Assembly: GCA_035648415.1 (NCBI GenBank)
Contig: DASRLO010000059.1
Location: 1 to 64,000, forward strand
Reading direction: 5' to 3'
DNA: 64,000 bases
Origin: DATARH01 sp035648415
GTDB lineage: Bacteria; Pseudomonadota; Alphaproteobacteria; ATCC43930; CGMCC-115725
Shown here: in pieces, positions 43,874 to 50,671 of the stretch
Layout of the letters: each line of letters starts with the position of its first letter
How positions within the stretch are numbered: position 1 is the stretch's first letter
The notes under the pieces: generated by a model
Database searches by the model: none
Seen by the model: only the letters and a program-made list of their open reading frames with translations
Told to the model about the DNA's origin: nothing
Translations under genes and position numbers: made by a program

Positions 43874-44582
43874 TTTGCTGGAGGTGGCGGACCTCAACGC
43901 CTGGTATGGCGAATCGCACGCGCTGCACGGCATGGAATTTGCCGTCGGCCAGGGCGAGCTGGTGACCCTGCTCGGCCGCAACGGCGCCGGCAAGACCACG
44001 ACCCTGCGCGCGATCATGGGGATCATCGGCCACGGAACCAATGGACAGCGCCGCGGCTCGGTCCGCGTTGCCGGCAAGGAGACGATCGCGCTGCGGTCGA
44101 ACCGCATCGCCCGGCTCGGGGTCGGCTATTGTCCCGAGGAGCGCGGCATCTTCGCCAGCCTCGATGTCGAGGAGAACCTCCTGCTGCCGCCGGTGGTGCG
44201 GCCGGGCGGCATGACCCTCGACGAGGTCTACGGCATCTTCCCGAACCTGTCTGAACGGCAGCACAGCCAGGGCACCAAGCTCTCCGGCGGCGAGCAGCAG
44301 ATGCTGGCGATCGCGCGCATCCTGCGCACCGGCGCGACCCTCCTGCTGCTCGACGAACCGACCGAGGGCCTGGCGCCGGTCATCGTCCAGCAGATCGGCA
44401 CGGTGTTGAAGACGCTCAAGCAGAAGGGCTTCACCATCCTCCTCGTCGAGCAGAATTTCCGCTTTGCCGCGACAATTGCCGATCGCCACTACATCGTCGA
44501 GCACGGGCGTGTTATCGACATGATCGCGAATGCGCGGTTGGCGGCCAACGTCGACAAGCTGCACGAGTATCTCGGGGTTTGA
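43866..44582 (+). CDS. livF: Branched-chain/amide ABC transporter ATPase, LivF
   Basis: A 238-residue ATPase of the LivF branch with LNAWYGESHALHGMEFAVGQGELVTLLGRNGAGKTTTLRAIMG, the YCPEERGIFASLDVEENLLLP Q-loop region, signature LSGGEQQMLAIARILRTGA and Walker B LLLLDEPTEGLAPV. RNGAGKTTTL and the GLAPVIV motif are diagnostic for LivF. It overlaps livG by eight bases and precedes livK by 17, so translation is coupled. Substrates of this family include branched-chain amino acids, urea and short amides. Confidence 0.93.
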   Translation: MADLLEVADLNAWYGESHALHGMEFAVGQGELVTLLGRNGAGKTTTLRAIMGIIGHGTNGQRRGSVRVAGKETIALRSNRIARLGVGYCPEERGIFASLDVEENLLLPPVVRPGGMTLDEVYGIFPNLSERQHSQGTKLSGGEQQMLAIARILRTGATLLLLDEPTEGLAPVIVQQIGTVLKTLKQKGFTILLVEQNFRFAATIADRHYIVEHGRVIDMIANARLAANVDKLHEYLGV

Positions 44583-44599
44583 GAAACACGGAGGAGACG

Positions 44600-45796
44600 A
44601 TGAAACGCACCATGCTCGCCGCATTCGCCGCGGCCCTGCTGCTGGTCGGCGCGGCGCACGCGCAGGATACGGTCAAGATCGGCGTGCTCGCCGACATGTC
44701 GAGCCTTTATGCCGATCTCGGCGGTCCCGGCTCGGTCGTCGCGGTGCAGATGGCGATCGACGATTTCGGCGGCAGCGTGCTCGGCAAGAAGATCGCGCTG
44801 GTCAGCGCCGACCACCAGAACAAGCCTGACATCGCCTCGTCGATCGCCCGTCAGTGGTTCGACGAGCAGGGCGTGCAGATGATCACCGATTTGACGACCT
44901 CGAGCGTCGCGCTCGCGGTGCAGGAGGTCGCGCGCGAAAAGAACAAGGTAATCCTGATCAACGGCGCCGCCTCGTCCGACCTGACCGGCAAGGCCTGTGC
45001 GCCGACTTCGGTGCACTGGACCTACGACACCACCGCGCTCGCCAACGGCACCGGCGCCGCCGTGGTCAAGGCCGGCGGCGACACGTGGTTTTTCATCACC
45101 GCCGATTACGCCTTCGGCCACGCGTTGCAGCGCGACACCGCCTCGGTCGTCGAGGCCAATGGCGGCAAGGTCTTGGGCTCGGTCAACGTGCCGCTCAACA
45201 CCGCCGACTTTTCGTCCTTCCTGCTGCAGGCGCAGCAATCGAAGGCCAAGATCATTGGGCTCGCCAATGCCGGCGGCGACACGATCAACTCGATCAAGCA
45301 GGCCGCCGAGTTCGGCATCGTCGCCGGCGGCCAGAAGCTCGCCGGCCTCCTGCTGTTCATCTCCGACGTCCACAGCCTGGGGCTGCAGACCGCGCAGGGG
45401 TTGGAACTCACCGGATCGTTCTACTGGGACCAGGACGACAAGACGCGCGCCTGGTCGAAACGGTTCTTCGACAAGACCAACAAGGAGCCGACGATGGTGC
45501 AGGCCGGCAATTATTCGGCCACGCTGCACTACCTCGAAGCGGTCAAGGCGGCGGGCAGCCTCGACGCCGCGGCCGTGATGAAGGAACTGAAGTCGAAGCC
45601 GATCGACGACTTCGTCATCCGCAACGGACACATCCAGGACGACGGCAGCCTGGTCCACGACATGTACCTCTACGAGGTCAAGAAGCCGAGCGAATCGAAG
45701 GGCCCGTGGGACCTCTACAAGCTGATTTCGACGATCCCCGGCGCCGAAGCCTACAAGCGCCCGCACGGCAACGAATGCCCGGCGGTCAAGGGCTGA
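44600..45796 (+). CDS. Branched-chain/amide ABC transporter binding protein, LivK type
   Basis: A 398-residue periplasmic binding protein with a signal peptide (cleavage near AHAQD, residue 22). KIGVLADMSSLYADLGGPGSVVAVQMAIDDFGG, ADHQNKPDIASSIARQWFDEQGV and TTSSVALAVQEVAREKNKVILINGAASSDLTGKACAP are typical of the subset of LivK-like proteins that serve aromatic or amide uptake rather than leucine. GGAGG lies five bases before the ATG. The ligand is not certain. It sits inside the transporter operon. Confidence 0.9.
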   Translation: MKRTMLAAFAAALLLVGAAHAQDTVKIGVLADMSSLYADLGGPGSVVAVQMAIDDFGGSVLGKKIALVSADHQNKPDIASSIARQWFDEQGVQMITDLTTSSVALAVQEVAREKNKVILINGAASSDLTGKACAPTSVHWTYDTTALANGTGAAVVKAGGDTWFFITADYAFGHALQRDTASVVEANGGKVLGSVNVPLNTADFSSFLLQAQQSKAKIIGLANAGGDTINSIKQAAEFGIVAGGQKLAGLLLFISDVHSLGLQTAQGLELTGSFYWDQDDKTRAWSKRFFDKTNKEPTMVQAGNYSATLHYLEAVKAAGSLDAAAVMKELKSKPIDDFVIRNGHIQDDGSLVHDMYLYEVKKPSESKGPWDLYKLISTIPGAEAYKRPHGNECPAVKG

Positions 45797-45807
45797 GCTT
45801 GATGATT

Positions 45808-45907
45808 ACCCCCACCCCGACCCTCCCCCGCTTGCGGGGGAGGGAGTGGGCCAGCGCGCCGGACGAGCCCCCTCCCCGGCAAGCGGGGGAGGATATGGGT
45901 GGGGGGT
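45808..45907. repeat. Nested GC hairpins between livK and livH
   Basis: ACCCCCACCC and GGGTGGGGGGT bound two local hairpins: CCTCCCCCGCTTGCGGGGGAGG (45822-45843) and CCTCCCCGGCAAGCGGGGGAGG (45871-45892). It is a repeat-family element (compare 20307-20333 and 61225-61313) lying inside an operon, where it may tune downstream expression or mRNA stability. Confidence 0.7.
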
Positions 45908-45921
45908 GCTAGCGAGGCGGC

Positions 45922-46818
45922 ATGCTTTCCTTCCTCCACATCGCGGTCCCGCCGGCGCCGGCGCTGTTTGCCCAGCTCCTCGTCGGGCTGATCAACGGGT
46001 CGTTCTACGCGCTGCTGAGCCTCGGCCTCGCGATCATCTTCGGCCTCCTCAATATCATCAATTTCACGCACGGCGCGCAGTACATGATGGGCGCGTTCTG
46101 CGCCTGGTTCCTGTTGAATTGGTTCGGCATCGGTTATTGGCCCTCTCTCATCGTCGTGCCGATCGTCGTCGGCGCGATCGGCATCGCGATCGAACGATTA
46201 TTGCTCCGCCGCCTTGCCGGGCTCGACCACCTTTACGGGCTGCTCCTCACGTTCGGCCTAGCCCTCGTCATCGAGGGCCTGTTCCGCCAGCGCTTCGGCT
46301 CGTCGGGCCTGCCGTACACGATCCCCGCCGAATTGCAGGGCGGACGCAATCTCGGCTTTATGTTTCTGCCGATCTATCGCGGCTGGGTGATCGTCTTCTC
46401 GCTCGCCGTCTGCCTCGCGACGTGGTTCGTCATCGAGCGCACGCGGCTCGGCGCCAATTTGCGCGCGGCGACCGAGAACGCGCCGCTGGTGCAGGCTTTC
46501 GGCATCGACGTGCCGCGCATGGTGACCCTGACCTACGGCGCCGGCGTCGGCCTCGCCGCCCTTGCCGGGGTGCTGGCGGCGCCGATCTACCAGGTGAGCC
46601 CGCTGATGGGCAGCAACATCATCATCGTCGTTTTCGCGGTCGTGGTGATCGGCGGATTGGGGTCGATCCTCGGCGCGATCGTCAGCGGGTTCGGGCTCGG
46701 CCTCATCGAGGGGATGACCAAGGTGTTCTACCCCGAGGCGTCGAGCACGGTGATCTTCGTCATCATGGCGCTGGTGCTGCTGGTGAAGCCGGCCGGGTTG
46801 TTCGGGCGGGCGAGCTGA
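45922..46818 (+). CDS. livH: Branched-chain/amide ABC transporter permease, LivH
   Basis: A 298-residue membrane protein with about eight hydrophobic segments. LLVGLINGSFYALLSLGLAIIFGLLNIINFTHGAQYMMGAF at the start and VVVIGGLGSILGAIVSGFGLGLIEG near the end are LivH signatures. RAATENAPLVQAFGIDVPRMV is the cytoplasmic loop that touches the ATPases. It is separated from livK by 125 bases containing a repeat element. GCGAGGCGG precedes the ATG. Confidence 0.93.
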   Translation: MLSFLHIAVPPAPALFAQLLVGLINGSFYALLSLGLAIIFGLLNIINFTHGAQYMMGAFCAWFLLNWFGIGYWPSLIVVPIVVGAIGIAIERLLLRRLAGLDHLYGLLLTFGLALVIEGLFRQRFGSSGLPYTIPAELQGGRNLGFMFLPIYRGWVIVFSLAVCLATWFVIERTRLGANLRAATENAPLVQAFGIDVPRMVTLTYGAGVGLAALAGVLAAPIYQVSPLMGSNIIIVVFAVVVIGGLGSILGAIVSGFGLGLIEGMTKVFYPEASSTVIFVIMALVLLVKPAGLFGRAS

Positions 46819-46819
46819 G

Positions 46820-47797
46820 GTGACCTCCGGCGCCGCAAAACGTCGCAGCACGTTGATCTGGACCGTGGCGCTGATCGTCCTCGCGCTGGCCGCGCCCTAT
46901 TTCCTCTATCCCGTCTTCCTGATGCGCGCGCTGTGCCTGGCGCTCTTTGCCTGCGCCTTCAACCTGCTGCTCGGCTATGTCGGATTGTTGTCGTTCGGCC
47001 ATGCCGCGTTCATGGGCGGCGCCGCCTACATCACCGCGCATGCCGTCAAGGTCTGGGGTTTCCCGCCCGAAATCGGCATCCTCGCCGGGGTCGCGGCCGC
47101 CGCGGTGCTCGGCGCCGGGTTCGGCTGGCTGGCGATCCGCCGCCAGGGCATCTATTTCGCGATGATCACGCTGGCGCTGGCGCAGATGGTCGCGTTCTTC
47201 GCGCTGGAGGCGCCGTTCACCGGCGGCGAGGACGGCATCCAAGCGGTGCCGCGCGGGCATCTCTTCGGCCTCATCGACCTCGATCACCCGCTCGCCATGT
47301 ACTATTTCGTGCTGGCGATGTTCCTCATTGGCTTCGCGATCATCCAGCGCACGGTCAATTCGCCGTTCGGCCAGGTCATCAAGGCGATCCGCGAGAACGA
47401 GCCGCGCGCGATCTCGCTGGGCTACCGGGCGGAGCGCTACAAGCTGCTCGCCTTTGTGCTGTCGGCAGCGCTGGCCGGGCTGGCGGGCGCCACCAAGGCG
47501 CTGGTCCTGCAACTGGCCTCGCTGAGCGATGTCGACTGGACGACCTCGGGCGAGGTGGTGCTGATGACCTTGGTCGGCGGCGTCGGTACGCCGCTCGGGC
47601 CGGTGGTCGGCGCCTTCATCATCGTGACGATGGAGAACTACCTGGCGCAGGCCGGCTCGTGGGTGACGATCATTGAGGGCGCCATCTTCGTCGTCTGCGT
47701 GTTGACCTTCCGGCGCGGCATTGTCGGCGTGATCGCGCCCTACCTGACCGGACGCGAGCAGGCGCCGGCGGGGGAGCCCTCCGCGAAGATTTCCTAA
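46820..47797 (+). CDS. livM: Branched-chain/amide ABC transporter permease, LivM
   Basis: A 325-residue membrane protein. LCLALFACAFNLLLGYVGLLSFGHAAFMGGAAYITAHAV and AIRRQGIYFAMITLALAQMVAFFALEAP are LivM hallmarks, and the coupling loop reads IKAIRENEPRAISLGYRAERYKLLAFVLSAALAGLAGA. A GTG start directly follows the livH stop. Its C-terminus overlaps the convergent Rieske oxygenase gene by four bases, the tail-to-tail arrangement leaving no room for a terminator. Confidence 0.92.
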   Translation: MTSGAAKRRSTLIWTVALIVLALAAPYFLYPVFLMRALCLALFACAFNLLLGYVGLLSFGHAAFMGGAAYITAHAVKVWGFPPEIGILAGVAAAAVLGAGFGWLAIRRQGIYFAMITLALAQMVAFFALEAPFTGGEDGIQAVPRGHLFGLIDLDHPLAMYYFVLAMFLIGFAIIQRTVNSPFGQVIKAIRENEPRAISLGYRAERYKLLAFVLSAALAGLAGATKALVLQLASLSDVDWTTSGEVVLMTLVGGVGTPLGPVVGAFIIVTMENYLAQAGSWVTIIEGAIFVVCVLTFRRGIVGVIAPYLTGREQAPAGEPSAKIS

Positions 47798-48888
47798 CTG
47801 CGCCACCGCAGGGTGCGCGGCTTCACCGGGTTCTCGAACGGACGGTTCTCGGCGCGGGCGCGGCGGTATTCGCGCTTGAGCTGGTAGTACCAGCGCGCCT
47901 GGGTGTCGGCGTCGTCGATCAGCGAGAGCACCGGATCGAAGGCGAGGCCGTTTTGCTGGCGCGCCATGATCGCCCCGTCCTGGGCGAGAAACTTGCGCAC
48001 GAACGGCCGGGCGAGCGGTTTCAGCGCGCCGAGCCACGGTCTATTCCAATACCAGCAATGGTGGATATCGGTGGTGCGGTCGTCGACCGGGGTGATCGCG
48101 GTCAGATTGCACAGCAGGAGGCGGCCGGCCTCGATCCGCTCGACCCTTATACCGGGCAGGCGAAAGCTGATCTCGGTCTGCGAGCCGCCGAGCAGCTTGT
48201 AGGCGCGCGAATTGCTCGACGGCGGGTGGCGGCACATCGTGAAACCCCAGTCGGAGGGGGCGAACTCCTTCTCCTTTTCGTGCGCCGAATGCGCGCCGCG
48301 CCACCACCAGGCGCGATGCACGAACGGCCCGTGCGCCGGGTCCATCAGGCCGATGACGGCATGGTCGATCGCCGCGTCGAACCGCATCGTCTCGACGAAG
48401 CCGGGGCTCGCGTCATCGGCAAAACCGTCGAGGTGCGGGACCGGCGGCGCGGCGGCGGCGTCGCTGCCGAAATAAACCCAGACATTGCCCTGCGCCTCCG
48501 CCGCCGGATAGCGCGGTACGGAGACTTGCGCGAGGTCGAATTTCTGTCCGGCGACGAGCGAGGGGATCGCGGTGCAGCGCCCGTCGGTCGCGAACTTCCA
48601 GCCGTGATAACAGCATTCGACTTGGGCGCCGTCGAAGCGGCCTTCGCTTAGCGGCATCCCGCGATGCGGGCAGATGTCGCGCAGCGCGAAGACGGCGCCC
48701 GCGCGATCGCGGCCGACCAGCACCGGCTCGCCGAGCATGATGCGGTGGACGAACCGACCGGGCCGCAGCAAACGGCCGGGCGCCGCGTAGTACCAGGCTT
48801 CGCGCAGCGGCGCGCTCGAATCCTCGGCGGCGAGATCCACGGCGCGTTCCACGGCACGTTCCACGGGGCGCTCCAGCGGCGTCGTCAT
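47794..48888 (-). CDS. Rieske [2Fe-2S] oxygenase (single-component, vanillate demethylase-like)
   Basis: A 364-residue Rieske oxygenase. [2Fe-2S] ligands are Cys73-X-His75 (CPHRGMPL) and Cys92-X2-His95 (ECCYHGWKF). The mononuclear iron site is DHAVIGLMDPAHGPFVHRAW with Asp183, His186 and His191. It lacks a beta subunit and belongs to the VanA/phthalate-type group that demethylates or hydroxylates aromatic and related compounds. The N-terminus contains a short Val-Glu-Arg-Ala repeat. It converges with the liv operon, which could import its substrate; that link is inference. No reductase gene is adjacent. Confidence 0.9.
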   Translation of the reverse strand: MTTPLERPVERAVERAVDLAAEDSSAPLREAWYYAAPGRLLRPGRFVHRIMLGEPVLVGRDRAGAVFALRDICPHRGMPLSEGRFDGAQVECCYHGWKFATDGRCTAIPSLVAGQKFDLAQVSVPRYPAAEAQGNVWVYFGSDAAAAPPVPHLDGFADDASPGFVETMRFDAAIDHAVIGLMDPAHGPFVHRAWWWRGAHSAHEKEKEFAPSDWGFTMCRHPPSSNSRAYKLLGGSQTEISFRLPGIRVERIEAGRLLLCNLTAITPVDDRTTDIHHCWYWNRPWLGALKPLARPFVRKFLAQDGAIMARQQNGLAFDPVLSLIDDADTQARWYYQLKREYRRARAENRPFENPVKPRTLRWRS

Positions 48889-48994
48889 CGCGCCGGAATA
48901 GCGCGGCGGGCGCGCCGCTGCAATCGCGCCAACGGGCCGCCTCTTACGCGCTTCTATGCGAGGGCCGCGTCAGCGGCTATTTTCCGGGCGAATC

Positions 48995-49957
48995 ATGTCT
49001 GGCCTTCGCATCATCCGACACCCCGGTTCCGGTGCCGACTACGCGCGCGGCGCGGTGCTGGCGATGGGTAATTTCGATGGGCTGCACAAGGGCCATGCGG
49101 CGCTGATCGGCGAAGCCGCGAGGCTCGCCCAGATGCGCGGTGTCCCCAGCGCGGTGCTGACCTTCGAGCCGCATCCGCGCAACGTCTTCATCCCCGGCTG
49201 TGAGCCGTTCCGGCTGACCCCGTTTCGCGTCAAGGAGCGCGAGATCGCCCGGCTCGGCGTCGATTTTTTGTTCATCCAGCATTTCGACGCCGAATTCGCC
49301 GGGCGAAGCGCCGAATCGTTTATCGACGAGGTGATGGTGGGGGCGATCGGCACGGTGCACATCGTCGTTGGCCACGATTGCACCTTCGGCAACCGGCGGC
49401 GCGGCACGCCCGAGATGCTGCGCGAGATGGGCGCCGCGCGCGGCTTCGGGGTCAGCGTGATCGATCCGGTGCGCGACGACGCGGCGGTTTATTCCTCGAC
49501 CCATATCCGCGAGCTGCTCAAGGCCGGGAAGCCGCGCGAGGCGGCGGCGCAGCTCGGCCGCTTCTGGGAGATCGACGGCCGTGTTGCGCTCGGCGACCAG
49601 CGCGGCCGCACCATCGGCTTCCCGACCGCCAATCTCGGGCTCGGCGAATATTTGCGCCCGGCGTTCGGGGTCTACGCCGTGCGCGTGTCGGGAGATGGCG
49701 CCGACGATCCGCTCGACGGCAAGACTGTCGACGGCGTCGCCAATATCGGCCTGCGCCCAACGGTCGGCGGGCTGGTGCCGCGCCTCGAGGCGCATCTGTT
49801 CGACATCGACCGCGACCTTTACGGCCGGCATTTGCGGGTGGCGCTGGTCGACTTCATTCGCCCCGAGCGCAAATTCGCCAGCTTCGGCGAACTAAAAGGC
49901 CAGATCGCCGCCGACGCCGCCCGAGCGCGGGAAATCCTGGCGGCGGAACCGGCGTAG
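48995..49957 (+). CDS. ribF: Bifunctional riboflavin kinase/FAD synthetase
   Basis: A 320-residue enzyme that makes FMN from riboflavin and FAD from FMN. The N-terminal adenylyltransferase domain has AVLAMGNFDGLHKGHAALI (with the GxFDGLHxGH motif) and VLTFEPHPRNVF. YSSTHIRELLKAGKPREAA closes it. The C-terminal kinase domain has GRTIGFPTANLGLGEYLRPAFGVYAV, GVANIGLRPTVGG and LEAHLFDIDRDLYGRHLRVALVDFIRPERKF. The ATG is the first in this frame after the upstream repeat-free region. ribF upstream of ileS-lspA is a conserved core order, here interrupted by a toxin-antitoxin pair. Confidence 0.95.
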   Translation: MSGLRIIRHPGSGADYARGAVLAMGNFDGLHKGHAALIGEAARLAQMRGVPSAVLTFEPHPRNVFIPGCEPFRLTPFRVKEREIARLGVDFLFIQHFDAEFAGRSAESFIDEVMVGAIGTVHIVVGHDCTFGNRRRGTPEMLREMGAARGFGVSVIDPVRDDAAVYSSTHIRELLKAGKPREAAAQLGRFWEIDGRVALGDQRGRTIGFPTANLGLGEYLRPAFGVYAVRVSGDGADDPLDGKTVDGVANIGLRPTVGGLVPRLEAHLFDIDRDLYGRHLRVALVDFIRPERKFASFGELKGQIAADAARAREILAAEPA

Positions 49958-49971
49958 AAGGAAGGCGGCCG

Positions 49972-50241
49972 ATGGCAAAGTCCAGATCGCTTAGCGTTCG
50001 CTTAGATCAGGAATTGGATGCCCGGCTGAGTTCCGTGGCTGAAAACCTCCACCGGCCTCGCTCCTGGGTTGTCGAGCAAGCGATCAAGGAATTCCTCGAC
50101 CTTCAGGCATGGCATTTGGCCGCGATCGAAGAGGGAATTCGGGATGCCGATGCCGGGCGGCTGGTGTCGCACGAAGACGTGGTTGCCTGGGTAGAGTCCT
50201 GGGGCACGTCGAACGAGCTATCCATGCCTGAATGCAAGTAA
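49972..50241 (+). CDS. Ribbon-helix-helix antitoxin (CopG/ParD-like)
   Basis: An 89-residue protein. The RHH DNA-binding domain is at the N-terminus: MAKSRSLSVRLDQELDARLSSVAENLHRPRSWVVEQAIKEF. The C-terminal part (LQAWHLAAIEEGIRDADAGRLVSHEDVVAWVES) is the toxin-binding helix typical of ParD/CopG antitoxins. GGAAGG precedes the ATG. The ParE-like gene starts within its last codons, so the two are co-translated. The pair has been inserted between ribF and ileS. Confidence 0.87.
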   Translation: MAKSRSLSVRLDQELDARLSSVAENLHRPRSWVVEQAIKEFLDLQAWHLAAIEEGIRDADAGRLVSHEDVVAWVESWGTSNELSMPECK

Positions 50242-50516
50242 CCTGGACCGCGGCGGCTCTTCGCGATCTGGCCGCGATTCGAGAATACATAACAGCGGAC
50301 AATCCGCGTATTGCGGATCACCAGGTGGCGGTGATTCTCGCCGCCACATCGCGCCTAGCGGATTTTCCTGGACTGGGACGGATCGGAAGACGATCGCAGA
50401 CTCGCGAGTTGGTGGTCGCCCGGACGCCTTATATCGTCGCTTATCGAATCCGGGCCAATACGGTTGAGGCACTGCGCGTATTGCACGGAAGGCGACGCTG
50501 GCCGGATCGGCTCTGA
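50232..50516 (+). CDS. RelE/ParE-superfamily toxin
   Basis: A 94-residue toxin: QVTWTAAALRDLAAIREYITADNP at the start, then a helix ADHQVAVILAATSRLADFPGLGRIGR and ELVVARTPYIVAYRIRANTVEALRVLHGRRRWP at the end. The 'PGLGR.G R....R.L.V..tpYiv.Y' pattern is typical of ParE. ParE toxins inhibit gyrase; RelE relatives cleave mRNA. The ATG overlaps the antitoxin gene by ten bases. Confidence 0.88.
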   Translation: MQVTWTAAALRDLAAIREYITADNPRIADHQVAVILAATSRLADFPGLGRIGRRSQTRELVVARTPYIVAYRIRANTVEALRVLHGRRRWPDRL

Positions 50517-50608
50517 CACCGCGCCAATAAGCCCCTCGAATTGCGGCCGTGCCGCTGTTATATCTCGGCGATGGCGACGGGTTGCGGATGGATGCAGCGA
50601 ATTACGCA

Positions 50609-50632
50609 CCCGGCCCTCTTCTGAGGACCGGG
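50609..50632 (+). terminator. Hairpin between the ParE-like gene and ileS
   Basis: CCCGGCCCTC (50609-50618), loop TTCT, GAGGACCGGG (50623-50632), with one mismatch and a TTTT run 12 bases later. It may terminate the toxin-antitoxin transcript before ileS or attenuate readthrough. Confidence 0.45.
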
Positions 50633-50671
50633 CCGCAGTCGTTTTCTAAAGCATCTCGTCCAGGACCCGCT

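Noticed and set aside
45808..45907. Clustered GC hairpins considered as a CRISPR-like array
   Set aside because: Only two hairpins of unequal sequence, no regular spacers and no cas genes.
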